From positions 1 to 34,988 of IMG/VR virus record IMGVR_UViG_3300007511_000064: a stretch of DNA of 34,988 bases; one strand, 5' to 3'. Made by a program: the position numbers and the translations under genes. Positions 1 through 7,723 of the stretch are shown here, in pieces. The notes below the pieces were generated by a model that made no database searches, was not told where the DNA came from, and saw only the letters and a program-made list of their open reading frames with translations. Every line of letters starts with the position of its first letter. Position 1 is the first letter of the stretch. The stretch comes from a virus.

Positions 1-135
1 AAAAAGCAGACTTACATTTCTAAGATAGGAATATACGATAAAAATAAAAATCTAATAGGAATAGCAAAGCTGGCAAACCCGATAAAAAAGACAGAAGAAA
101 AGGATTACACTTTTAAGTTAAAGCTGGACTTTTAA
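1..135 (+). CDS. C-terminal end of an unknown phage protein (5' truncated)
   Basis: Reading frame 1 is open from the first base and stops with TAA at 133-135, giving the last 44 residues of a protein whose start lies outside the window. The visible tail is lysine-rich and predicted beta-strand, with the segments ISKIGIYDKNKNLIGIAKL and a final FKLKLDF. Phage proteins with tails of the type 'IGLYN...LLAVAKL...IKK...LDF' occur in my memory of tailed-phage annotations, but I cannot assign a family or function from so little. The next gene starts one base after the stop, so the two are probably cotranscribed. Confidence 0.6.
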   Translation, partial: KKQTYISKIGIYDKNKNLIGIAKLANPIKKTEEKDYTFKLKLDF

Positions 136-136
136 G

Positions 137-766
137 GTGCGTCCGGAAAAGAAATACGAACTAATGCTGTTGAGATTGAGATATCTCAAAAAGGATTTAC
201 AATTTGTGGAAGAAACGAATGAGGAAGCCCAGCAAAAATTCTCCCAAGCGTTTAGAGCGTTTATCAGGTACCTGCCAGAAGCTCAGAAGGAGTCAATAGA
301 GAAGAACGTAAAGAAGGATGCCCCACCCACAAAAACTTCGGAAGAGAACGGCGAAAAGAAAAAAACTAGAAAGAAGGTGAGAGCACCAGTTAAATCTGAA
401 AAGAAAAAGAGAGAAGTCCAGAAGCTCTTTAAGGCAGTTGCAAAAAGCAGTCATCCCGATCGCATTATTGGCTTAAGCGAAAAAGAACAGGAAAGGAAAA
501 AGAAGCTCTTTAAAGAAGCTCAAGCTGCCGCCGATGAGTCCGATCTCTTTGATTTGATAGAGGTGGCTGAAAAGCTGGACATCGAGATACCGCAAGCCTC
601 AGAGGAGAGTATAGAGCTGCTGAAAGAGTCTATTGCAAAAATAAACGCAGAAATTAAAAAAATAAAACAATCTTTCGCGTGGGTGTGGTATCATGATCCT
701 TCGAAACGAGACAAAATAATGAGGCAATATATTGGAAAGCTTAAATTTAGTAACCCTCGGACTTGA
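137..766 (+). CDS. J-domain-like protein (HPD motif)
   Basis: A 209-residue, highly charged protein starting at GTG 137, one base after the upstream stop; an in-frame ATG near 164 is an alternative start. Residues 1-60 are predicted helical and 60-92 form a Lys/Glu-rich linker. Residues 93-150 look like a J-domain: a helix KLFKAVAKSSHPDR with the diagnostic His-Pro-Asp at 106-108, then a charged helix and LFDLIEVAEKL. A further helical region follows, ending in a basic tail. J-domains stimulate the ATPase of Hsp70 (DnaK), so the inferred role is recruiting host DnaK, perhaps to replication or assembly complexes. The G/F region and zinc centre of full DnaJ are absent. It overlaps the next gene by 35 bases. 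Assignment rests on HPD and helix pattern only. Confidence 0.6.
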   Translation: MRPEKKYELMLLRLRYLKKDLQFVEETNEEAQQKFSQAFRAFIRYLPEAQKESIEKNVKKDAPPTKTSEENGEKKKTRKKVRAPVKSEKKKREVQKLFKAVAKSSHPDRIIGLSEKEQERKKKLFKEAQAAADESDLFDLIEVAEKLDIEIPQASEESIELLKESIAKINAEIKKIKQSFAWVWYHDPSKRDKIMRQYIGKLKFSNPRT

Positions 767-1286
767 TATTTCTACAAGCATAACGGGCGCAACAATTCTA
801 GATAACTCAGGAACCATCCTCTACAGTGAAGCATGGGACACAAGAAACAAAAACAAATTCCCCACCCTCTATGACAAGGCATCTTTTATAAGGCAAAGAC
901 TCACAGAGATAAAAGGCAACTATCGCGTTGATGATATATTTATAGAACAATCGTTACAAAGTTTCCGATCGGGCTTTTCTTCAGCAAAAACACTATCAAC
1001 GTTGTCTCGATTCAATGGAATCGTTTCATGGCTTTGTTATAGCCTGTTTGAAATTCAGCCTCAAATGTTGGCTGCAACATCTGCGAGAAAGAAAGTTGGA
1101 ATAAAAGTCGACAGAAGTAAAGACACAAAAACACAAATATTACAGTTTTATCTTGACAAGAACCCCGGTATTGAAGTAGAATATACACATAAAGGAAATC
1201 CAAAACCGAAATACAAAGATATGGCGGACAGTTGGGTTATTGCAAAAGCGGGATTACAGATTTGTCAAGAAAAAAACACAAGCTAA
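732..1286 (+). CDS. RuvC-like Holliday junction resolvase / RNase H-fold nuclease
   Basis: A 184-residue protein starting at TTG 732, supported by GAGG at 721-724 seven bases upstream; no ATG start fits. The N-terminus has the RNase H-fold first strand LGLDISTSITGATI, with Asp12 in the catalytic position. FIEQSLQS supplies the expected central acidic residue (Glu72), and KDMADSWVIAKAG supplies C-terminal Asp163 and Asp166, a typical RuvC-type four-acid arrangement. RuvC-type enzymes cut four-way DNA junctions. In T4-like phages this job (T4 gp49) clears branches from replicating DNA before packaging, here by an unrelated fold. It sits between the J-domain gene and primase and overlaps both, so the three are likely translationally coupled. 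Another RNase H-fold nuclease role is possible. Confidence 0.75.
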   Translation: MESLNLVTLGLDISTSITGATILDNSGTILYSEAWDTRNKNKFPTLYDKASFIRQRLTEIKGNYRVDDIFIEQSLQSFRSGFSSAKTLSTLSRFNGIVSWLCYSLFEIQPQMLAATSARKKVGIKVDRSKDTKTQILQFYLDKNPGIEVEYTHKGNPKPKYKDMADSWVIAKAGLQICQEKNTS

Positions 1287-2194
1287 TATCTGACATACTT
1301 GGGAGAAGCTACCGAGTCAATGAAGAGTGTCTTTTCAGGTGTCCAAAGTGCAAGCACTATAAAAACAAGTTATCAGTAAATTACGATAAGAATGTTTTTA
1401 AGTGCTGGGTGTGCGATTATTCCGGCAAAGATATTTTAAGCCTAGTCCGCAAGTATGGGAGTTACAATCAGAAGAGTGAGTGGCTTGAGTTATCAGGCAA
1501 GGTTGATTTAAATGAATTTGATAACTTGTTTGAAGAGGTGGAAGAGGTGGATGTCCAGCAGCGTCTTGATTTACCAAAGGAGTTTAGGACTCTAACCTCG
1601 CGCAACCCGTCTCTCGCAGCATCACCAGCTTTAAATTACCTGAAAAAAAGAGGATATACCAGAGAGGACGTCCTTCATTGGAAAGTGGGATATTGTCTCG
1701 AAGGGGAATATGCCAATAGAATTATAATCCCATCTTTTGACGAAGAAGGGTATGTTAACTACTTTATTGCACGTAGCTTCACGGAGGATTGGTACCGATA
1801 TAAGAATCCACCAGCATCTCGAGACATTGTGTTCAATGAGTTATATATTGATTGGACAGACGATATAATCCTAACGGAGGGCATATTTGATGCAATGAAG
1901 GCTGGCAACGCAATCCCACTTTTGGGCTCAACCCTCAACGAGCGTTCGAAACTGTTTCAAAAGATTGTAGCACACGACTCTACAATCTTCATTGCTTTAG
2001 ACTCAGATGCCGAGAAGAAGTCTTTAAGATTGATAAAAAATCTGTTACAATATGATATAAGGGTTCGCAAGGTAGACATAAGTCCGTTTTCTGATGTCGC
2101 GGAGATGACAAAAGAAGAGTTTCAACAAAGAAAAGAGAAAGCATCTTTTGTTGAAGAAGGTGACTATTTATTATACCACGCCCTAAGCTTGTGA
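1262..2194 (+). CDS. DNA primase (zinc finger + TOPRIM)
   Basis: I place the start at TTG 1262 (310 residues), just inside the end of the resolvase gene; TTG 1232 in the same frame would add ten residues. The N-terminal zinc-binding domain has CPKC (Cys27, Cys30) and CWVC (Cys48, Cys51), the pattern used by DnaG-type primases to read template DNA. The TOPRIM domain shows ILTEGIFDA with Glu206 and ALDSDAE with Asp247 and Asp249, the metal-binding residues for primer synthesis. The protein is shorter than bacterial DnaG and lacks a helicase domain, so it should work with a separate phage helicase, as T4 gp61 does with gp41. Functional class is well supported; orthology with gp61 is inferred. 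Confidence 0.85.
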   Translation: MSRKKHKLISDILGRSYRVNEECLFRCPKCKHYKNKLSVNYDKNVFKCWVCDYSGKDILSLVRKYGSYNQKSEWLELSGKVDLNEFDNLFEEVEEVDVQQRLDLPKEFRTLTSRNPSLAASPALNYLKKRGYTREDVLHWKVGYCLEGEYANRIIIPSFDEEGYVNYFIARSFTEDWYRYKNPPASRDIVFNELYIDWTDDIILTEGIFDAMKAGNAIPLLGSTLNERSKLFQKIVAHDSTIFIALDSDAEKKSLRLIKNLLQYDIRVRKVDISPFSDVAEMTKEEFQQRKEKASFVEEGDYLLYHALSL

Positions 2195-2203
2195 GGAGAG
2201 AAT

Positions 2204-2386
2204 ATGCAAATTACTAAAGAAAAACTAAAAACACTTATTAAAGAGGAGCTTGTTCGCACTGCAGACATGTTAGCTCCAATAAACGAAAGCCAAAAAGCAG
2301 CACTTGCGGCTCTTTCCGAGTTGACTGATGCCGACGCCGCAACTGTTATAGCGCTATACGAATCTATCGCTGCAGAAAAAAATTAA
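2204..2386 (+). CDS. small hypothetical protein
   Basis: A 60-residue protein with a good ribosome site (GAGGAGAG, then ATG 2204), nine bases after primase. The N-terminus MQITKEKLKTLIKEEL is an amphipathic helix, followed by an Ala-rich helical segment. Short proteins starting with this kind of 'ITK..LK..IKEEL' helix are common in marine phage genomes, but I know of no function. It contains PINESQ, which loosely fits a T4-type prohead protease site (I-x-E), though nothing else links it to the head. It is the last gene before a strong promoter and could belong to the upstream operon. Confidence 0.6.
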   Translation: MQITKEKLKTLIKEELVRTADMLAPINESQKAALAALSELTDADAATVIALYESIAAEKN

Positions 2387-2395
2387 AAAAAACAA

Positions 2396-2424
2396 TTGAC
2401 TTTTGAAGCGACACCAGTTATAAT
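2396..2424 (+). promoter_or_regulatory. sigma70-type promoter
   Basis: TTGACT (2396-2401) and TATAAT (2419-2424) are separated by exactly 17 bases, matching the bacterial housekeeping consensus at eleven of twelve positions. Transcription would start near 2431, just ahead of a GGAGG ribosome site (2439-2443) and the ATG at 2448. This suggests the recombination nuclease gene is transcribed early by unmodified host RNA polymerase. It is the only match of this quality I found. Confidence 0.75.
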
Positions 2425-2447
2425 ATAAAAGATATACTGGAGGTATA

Positions 2448-5400
2448 ATGGCGTTTAAGATCGCGCATATTAGTGATGTACACATCAGGAATTATAGATA
2501 TCATGATGTGTATGAAGTAGTGTTTGAAAATCTCTACAAAATTTTAGAAGAAGAGAAGCCCGACATCATTGTTAACACCGGAGATACTTGCCACACTAAG
2601 CTGCAAATATCCCCATCCTTTGTTGATATGACAAGAAAGTTTTTTGAAAGACTGTCGGATATCGCCCCGCACCATGTTATTCTGGGCAATCACGACTTAA
2701 ATCTAAGAAACCCAAGCAAGATGGATGCGCTTACTCCGATTGCTTCAAGTTTGAAGCATCCAAATTTGCATTTACACAAGTACTCGACTGAAGTTGAGGT
2801 TTCACCAGGAATCTTCATAAATGTATTATCTATCTTGGATAGAGAAAACTGGAAGAAGCCTTCGAACCCTGATAAGACAAATATAGCATTGTTTCACGGC
2901 TCTGTTGCTGGCGTTAAAACAGACACTGGCTGGGTGATGGAGCATGGGGATATTGATATTTCTGAATTCGAAGGGTTTGATTATGTCATGTTGGGAGACA
3001 TTCATAAAACTTTTCAAAAACTAGACGAAGAGGGAAGAGTCTGTTATCCTGGTTCTTTGGTTCAGCAGAACCATGGCGAATCAAACGACAAGGGGTTTTT
3101 GTTGTGGGAGATAGAAAACAAGGAAGAGTTTACTTGCAAGCACATTAGGTTGGAAAATCCAAAGCCTTTCGTTACAATTCAGTTAACGCCGAAGGGTAGA
3201 ATTCCGAAAGGAACAAAAGTGACACCGGGGGCTCGCCTCCGCCTCGTCACAAACAATAACCTACCTCTCGACTCCTTGAGGAGGGCAGTGGATGTTGCAA
3301 AACATCGGTTTAAGCCAGAAAGCGTAACTTTTCTAAACAGAGGCGCCGGCGGCTCTGTGTCAATGGACGAAGCAACTAAGAACCTGGCTCAGGAGGACTT
3401 AAGAGATATCACAGTTCAGGAATCCCTAATCAAAGAGTACCTTAAGGAGCATCAGGTTGAAGAGGACGTAATGCAAACGGTTTTAGATTTAAATCGCCGC
3501 TACAATGCATCGATAACAGAGAACGAAGAGGTGTCTAGAAACATAAACTGGAATTTGAAGTCCGCTGAATGGAATAATTTATTCAACTATGGAGAGTTGA
3601 ATAAGATAGATTTTTCAAAACTTAACGGCATTGTTGGCGTTTTTGGTAAGAATTACTCTGGCAAATCATCATTGATTGATCAGATGCTTTACACTGTGTA
3701 TAATTCTACATCCAAAAATGTAAGAAAAAATCTTGATTTGATAAACCAAAATAAGGATAAAGCTGACGGCAAGGTTACCATTTCAGTTGGTGATATGGAA
3801 TACACGATAGAGAGAACATCGGAAAAGTACACCAAGCGATTAAAAGGAAAAGAAACCCTAGAGGCAAAAACAGATGTTGAGTTTTATAGCACCGATCTTA
3901 TGGGCGAAGTGGTGACTCTTACTGGCACAGCCAGAAGTGACACTGACAAGAATATTCGAAAGATATTTGGTACCTTGGACGACTTTCTATTGACATCGAT
4001 GGCTAGTCAGTTGGGATCGCTATCCTTTGTCAATGAAGGCTCTACAAAAAGAAAAGAAATTCTAGCTAAGTTTCTAGATTTAGAAGTTTTTGAAAGAAAG
4101 TTCAGACTAGCAAAGGAGGACTCACAGGATACTCGTGCTATTCTGAATCGCCTTGAGGGAAGAGATTACCAAAAGGAAATTACAGACATTGAGATAGAGC
4201 TTGAAAAGAGTAGGATATTAACAAAGGAAAACAAGTCTGTTTGTGAAGATTACAGAAGAGAAATATCAGAAGCATCAGAAGAGGTGGATGTTATTCAGAG
4301 CAATATTGATTCTGTCCCAGCGGAGATTATCGATATAAGGGCGGTAAGATCAAACATAGAAAATTCAGAAAGAGACATTTTGCTTCTGAGTGCTGAGAAC
4401 AAAGAAATAGAAAACTCTTTGTTTGAAAATCAACGCTTGTATAAAAAGATAGAAGACTTTTTAGAAGATTACGATATAGAAGAGTGTCTCCGAGATAACG
4501 AAGTAATTAAGGAAAAGAGGGGGGAACTCGATGATATTCTCTTGGCTATCAAAGAAGAAGAATCAAAACTCAAGACAAACAGAAAGAAAGTCAAACTTCT
4601 CTCTGAAGTACCTTGTGGTTCTGAGTTTTCTCATTGTAAGTTTATTAGCGATGCTTACGCTGCAGAGAGTTTGGTTAAAGTATCAGAGAGAAATACAAAA
4701 ACGTATGCTGGAGCGAGGGAAACGCTAGAGCAAGAAGTGCAGGATATGAACCCTGATCGAGTCGCAGAGCATTTGGAAAAGTATAACCAACTTTTAGAGA
4801 AAAAGAATAATGTTGCCAACAACATTAGTTCTGATCAAATAAAGTTTGAGAAAAACAAGACAAACGTTTTGCAACTAGAGATTTCTATGAGAGAACTGAA
4901 GGGGAAAGCGTTTGAGTATGAAGAAAACAAGGAGGCTATTGAAAACCTTGAAGGCTTGATGGATCATAGAAATAGACTAATCAACTTTCGAAAAGAAAGG
5001 GAAACAGCACTCGAGCAATGTCTTGAAGACACAGCTGCACTATACAGACAGAACGGCTCGCTGGAAGAAAAGCTCAGCTCTCTTACTGAGAGCAGAGACA
5101 TGCTTCAAAGAATGAGAGAAGAGTATTCTGCTTATGATTTGCTTATGACTTGTTATCATTCGAATGGCATTTCGTATAACATTATTAAAAGGAGGCTTCC
5201 GCTTATTAACGACGAGATAGCAAAAATCTTGACAGACGTTGTGGAGTTCGAAGTGTTCATTGAAAATGAAGAGAAAAAGCTCGATATCTTTATTAAGCAC
5301 CCCCGTCACGATCCTCGCCCTTTGGAGCTTGGCTCAGGCGCGGAAAAGACTATTGCTGCCATGGCAATACGATTGGCGCTTTTGTCGGTTTCAAGCTTGC

Positions 5401-5603
5401 CAAAGCCTGACATATTTATTTTGGATGAGCCAGGCACGGCACTGGACGAGGAAAATATGGAAGGGTTTGTTCGTATATTAGATATGGTGAAGAACTACTT
5501 TAAGACAGTTGTTCTGATTTCTCACTTGGATGCTCTTAAAGATTGTGTTGATTCACAAATTTTAATAGAAAAGAATGAAGGTTTTGCTCATGTTAATGTA
5601 TAA
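2448..5603 (+). CDS. fused Mre11/SbcD-type nuclease and Rad50/SbcC-type ATPase (gp47-gp46 fusion)
   Basis: One 1051-residue frame carries both subunits that T4 encodes as gp47 and gp46. Residues 1 to about 210 are a calcineurin-like phosphodiesterase: SDVH (Asp10, His12), NTGDT (Asp46), LGNHD (Asn81-His82-Asp83), FHGS (His150), GDIH (Asp184, His186) and YPGSLVQQNHGE. Around 400 begins an SMC-type ATPase: Walker A GKNYSGKS (400-407), long charged coiled coils, a hook-like Cys723-x6-Cys730, further coil, signature LGSGAEK (from 961) and Walker B IFILDEPG (Asp993, Glu994). The complex resects DNA ends for recombination-dependent replication. The Cys spacing differs from the classical CxxC zinc hook. 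No stop or frameshift separates the halves, and the start has both a strong ribosome site and a promoter. Confidence 0.93.
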   Translation: MAFKIAHISDVHIRNYRYHDVYEVVFENLYKILEEEKPDIIVNTGDTCHTKLQISPSFVDMTRKFFERLSDIAPHHVILGNHDLNLRNPSKMDALTPIASSLKHPNLHLHKYSTEVEVSPGIFINVLSILDRENWKKPSNPDKTNIALFHGSVAGVKTDTGWVMEHGDIDISEFEGFDYVMLGDIHKTFQKLDEEGRVCYPGSLVQQNHGESNDKGFLLWEIENKEEFTCKHIRLENPKPFVTIQLTPKGRIPKGTKVTPGARLRLVTNNNLPLDSLRRAVDVAKHRFKPESVTFLNRGAGGSVSMDEATKNLAQEDLRDITVQESLIKEYLKEHQVEEDVMQTVLDLNRRYNASITENEEVSRNINWNLKSAEWNNLFNYGELNKIDFSKLNGIVGVFGKNYSGKSSLIDQMLYTVYNSTSKNVRKNLDLINQNKDKADGKVTISVGDMEYTIERTSEKYTKRLKGKETLEAKTDVEFYSTDLMGEVVTLTGTARSDTDKNIRKIFGTLDDFLLTSMASQLGSLSFVNEGSTKRKEILAKFLDLEVFERKFRLAKEDSQDTRAILNRLEGRDYQKEITDIEIELEKSRILTKENKSVCEDYRREISEASEEVDVIQSNIDSVPAEIIDIRAVRSNIENSERDILLLSAENKEIENSLFENQRLYKKIEDFLEDYDIEECLRDNEVIKEKRGELDDILLAIKEEESKLKTNRKKVKLLSEVPCGSEFSHCKFISDAYAAESLVKVSERNTKTYAGARETLEQEVQDMNPDRVAEHLEKYNQLLEKKNNVANNISSDQIKFEKNKTNVLQLEISMRELKGKAFEYEENKEAIENLEGLMDHRNRLINFRKERETALEQCLEDTAALYRQNGSLEEKLSSLTESRDMLQRMREEYSAYDLLMTCYHSNGISYNIIKRRLPLINDEIAKILTDVVEFEVFIENEEKKLDIFIKHPRHDPRPLELGSGAEKTIAAMAIRLALLSVSSLPKPDIFILDEPGTALDEENMEGFVRILDMVKNYFKTVVLISHLDALKDCVDSQILIEKNEGFAHVNV

Positions 5604-5623
5604 TACTAAGAAAGGAGGAGAAT

Positions 5624-5833
5624 ATGATGACTGAACAATTAAAGGCATTTGCCGACAAATATGTGGAAAGGTTTATTTCTAGAAAGTTTTTGGCATGGGT
5701 TACTGCCACAGGCTTGTGTGCTTATGGTACAGTGACTAGCGATAATTGGACAGCAATAACTTTAGCGTATATAGGAACTCAGGCACTGGTGGACATGGCA
5801 GTGAAGTGGAAGCACGGCCCGGACAAGAGATGA
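5624..5833 (+). CDS. small membrane protein, holin-like candidate
   Basis: A 69-residue protein behind a very strong ribosome site (AAAGGAGGAG at 5611-5620). Residues 1-20 are charged, about 22-38 and 43-60 are hydrophobic and could form two membrane spans, and the tail KWKHGPDKR is basic. Size, two short spans and a charged C-terminus fit small phage holins, which make holes in the inner membrane at lysis. The next two genes have spanin-like architecture, which supports the idea. No holin family is recognised by sequence, and no endolysin lies next to it in this window, so this is a contextual call. ATG 5627 is an equally possible start. Its stop overlaps the next ATG (ATGA at 5830). Confidence 0.5.
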   Translation: MMTEQLKAFADKYVERFISRKFLAWVTATGLCAYGTVTSDNWTAITLAYIGTQALVDMAVKWKHGPDKR

Positions 5834-6234
5834 ACTGGTTAATCTTTAAGACATTTTGTAAGAAATCGTGGGTTTGGCTGCGTGAGCATTGGCAAATCCC
5901 GTTTCTTCTTGTCTGGTCCGTCGTTATCTGGATAATGGCGCGGAAGGACTTTGACGCCGCTCTCGGTGTATTGGAAGCGAAAAAGAAATCATATAATGAA
6001 CAAATGTCGGCAGTCAAAGATTCGCACAACAAGGAACTCATTAAGAGAGAGAATTTAATAAAAGAGTACAACGAACTGTTAACTCGCATTGAGAAAGATT
6101 TCGAGACAAAAGAGAAAGAACTCGAAGAACATCACAAAGCACAGATAAGAGAGGTGGTTGTGAAATCTAAAAACAACCCCGAAGAGGTGAGAAAAGAAAT
6201 TGAAAGAATCTTCGATTTTAAACATGTTGAGTAG
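5830..6234 (+). CDS. inner-membrane coiled-coil protein, i-spanin (Rz)-like candidate
   Basis: Start chosen at ATG 5830, which forms ATGA with the upstream stop; the frame is open further upstream but that part overlaps the holin-like gene. The 134-residue product has one N-terminal membrane span (about 22-37, IPFLLVWSVVIWIMA). A long Lys/Glu-rich coiled coil follows (about 45-120). This N-in, periplasmic coiled-coil design is that of inner-membrane spanins, which fuse inner and outer membranes in the last step of lysis. It overlaps the following gene by eleven bases. The C-terminal part lacks any signature I could check, so a structural or anchoring role is possible. Confidence 0.5.
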   Translation: MNWLIFKTFCKKSWVWLREHWQIPFLLVWSVVIWIMARKDFDAALGVLEAKKKSYNEQMSAVKDSHNKELIKRENLIKEYNELLTRIEKDFETKEKELEEHHKAQIREVVVKSKNNPEEVRKEIERIFDFKHVE

Positions 6235-6688
6235 AGCCCTGGTGTTTTGTATTGTTTTCAATGCATGTCCAGTTTACTCTCAGCCAGTTCCGTCTGAAGC
6301 CCCTAGTTTTACGCATCTTCGTAAAGGGGAAACGCTCCTGAGTCTAGACAGTGCTTGGTGTTATAGCGACAAGGCAAACGCAATACTTATCACATCCGCT
6401 GAGCAAGCAAAAAGAAGATGTCAGCTTGAAGCTGAGCTGCAGTTTACTAAAGATAAAGCTAAGCATGATTTGGAGGTGGGGCTACTGAAGGCGCATATCA
6501 ACTCTTTAGAGTCCTCCCATTCGAGAATCGAAGAAGCGTTAAAAGTAGAGAACGACAGTTTGACTAAAATTGCACTAGATCGGCCGACGGACATGCGAAT
6601 GTGGTTTGCCGCCGGAGGGTTCACTGTAGGCATAGCAACAACACTTCTGATAGGGTGGCTTGCAGTTTCAGCTCAGTCGGGGTTTTGA
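6224..6688 (+). CDS. exported coiled-coil protein with C-terminal TM, spanin-like candidate
   Basis: Start chosen at ATG 6224 (154 residues), overlapping the previous stop; a TTG at 6200 lies in frame upstream. The N-terminus MLSRALVFCIVFNAC is a signal-peptide-like stretch. It is followed by a proline-rich segment (PVYSQPVPSEAPS), a coiled-coil region and a hydrophobic C-terminus (about 126-150). VYS|Q could be a signal peptidase I site; FNAC (Cys15) is a poor but possible lipobox. An exported N-terminus plus a C-terminal span matches unimolecular spanins such as T1 gp11 and related phage proteins of the 'LxxGE...' type with two conserved Cys. Its position after holin- and i-spanin-like genes supports a lysis role. 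This is inference from architecture. Confidence 0.5.
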   Translation: MLSRALVFCIVFNACPVYSQPVPSEAPSFTHLRKGETLLSLDSAWCYSDKANAILITSAEQAKRRCQLEAELQFTKDKAKHDLEVGLLKAHINSLESSHSRIEEALKVENDSLTKIALDRPTDMRMWFAAGGFTVGIATTLLIGWLAVSAQSGF

Positions 6689-6692
6689 AAAG

Positions 6693-7073
6693 ATGTCAAT
6701 TGACTATGACAAGATAGCAAAGTTTGAAAAAGCAATATCGGAGAAGTATGGGAAAGATGCCATAAAGAATCCGAAAGGTGCCTGGACTGATGAAAAGGAA
6801 AAAGAGTTTATCGAGCAAATGAAGCAATTCTACAATAGGCTTGATAAGAATTTAGAAAAATCAGGGAAAGAGGAAGTAAATGGAGTTTTGGTATCTAAGA
6901 AAATCCTCTCGAGAAAGTCAGATAGAGAGTGTCCCGTTTGTCACAAATACTCTTTCGAAAGAAGAGACGACTTGTATATGAACAAGTTTCAGTGTTGTTT
7001 CGATTGTTTTATATTACATGTTGAGGGAAGAGAAGAGCGCTGGCGAGCAGGCTGGCGTCCAGAAATAGATTAG
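6693..7073 (+). CDS. zinc-ribbon hypothetical protein
   Basis: Start set at ATG 6693 (126 residues), just after the upstream stop; the frame opens earlier, but without a better start. The N-terminal 75 residues are helical and charged. The C-terminal part has CPVC (Cys80, Cys83) and CCFDC (Cys101/102, Cys105), separated by a short beta-type segment, so it should bind one zinc ion. It then ends in the charged segment EGREERWRAGW. I have the impression that similar zinc-ribbon proteins occur near terminase genes in marine T4-like phages, but no function is known to me. It could bind DNA or act as an adaptor for packaging. It is followed by a 71-base gap without a recognisable signal apart from the next ribosome site. 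Confidence 0.7.
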   Translation: MSIDYDKIAKFEKAISEKYGKDAIKNPKGAWTDEKEKEFIEQMKQFYNRLDKNLEKSGKEEVNGVLVSKKILSRKSDRECPVCHKYSFERRDDLYMNKFQCCFDCFILHVEGREERWRAGWRPEID

Positions 7074-7144
7074 CTTAAATGCGTTTAAAGAACTACTTAT
7101 GTTTAGGAGTCCTTTATTCAGAATGTAAAGAGGGAGCGTAACAA

Positions 7145-7720
7145 ATGGCAAGCACAATAGAAATTATTAACGGTATATCGCAAGCAGCAGCAAATGCGTA
7201 TGATGGAGCAACAGACTCAGACGGTGAAGCGCTCAGCGTTGGACTTAAGAGAGAAGAGGGTAACCCCCTTATTGATTCAAGGGTGATGGACGGCTTTAGT
7301 GTTAAGGTGTATGGGAACAAATTGTGTATAGGATATCATTCGGAAATCAGTATTAAAGAGGTGCACCAAAATAGTTTTGAGTCCGACATTGAACAGATGA
7401 TCGCGGATATCGCCTCCTTCCTCAAGAAAGAATACAAAAAGATAACAGGTAGCGCCCTGAGTCTTAAAAAGGACGGAGAGCCAGACATATTTGTTCAGAA
7501 TATTTCTCGAGTTCGATCAATGGTACAGGCAAAGTGTCACTATGTTATTGGAAACATGGATGCTGAAGCCATAGGGGAGCCCAGCGAAGATAGGCTGGAA
7601 GACAGCATAAAGAAGTGGCTTGCTCTCGGTGATGGCAAGAAGGCAGATAACGACAGCAGAAAAAAGGATAGCTTCGATCATTTCGATCCGACAAATATAA
7701 AAGCTGGCATTCGAAAGTGA
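7145..7720 (+). CDS. hypothetical protein directly upstream of terminase
   Basis: A 191-residue protein beginning at ATG 7145 behind GAGGGAG. The N-terminus is Ala-rich and helical. A central alpha/beta part (SVKVYGNKLCIGYHSEIS) is followed by the helix DIEQMIADIASFLKKEYKKI, and the last 45 residues are charged and probably disordered. It occupies the place where a small terminase subunit would be expected, three bases ahead of the large terminase gene. However, I see no helix-turn-helix or the coiled coil typical of T4 gp16, so I do not assign that function. A head or tail-completion role is equally open. The segment 'SIKEVHQNSFESDIEQMI' could be useful for remote-homology searches. Confidence 0.7.
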   Translation: MASTIEIINGISQAAANAYDGATDSDGEALSVGLKREEGNPLIDSRVMDGFSVKVYGNKLCIGYHSEISIKEVHQNSFESDIEQMIADIASFLKKEYKKITGSALSLKKDGEPDIFVQNISRVRSMVQAKCHYVIGNMDAEAIGEPSEDRLEDSIKKWLALGDGKKADNDSRKKDSFDHFDPTNIKAGIRK

Positions 7721-7723
7721 TAA

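Noticed and set aside
4531-4728. 65-codon frame inside the recombination nuclease gene with a hydrophobic stretch
   Set aside because: Fully inside the long fusion gene in another frame, without a ribosome site.
7145-7720. Small terminase subunit (gp16) by position
   Set aside because: No helix-turn-helix or characteristic coiled coil visible; position alone is too weak.
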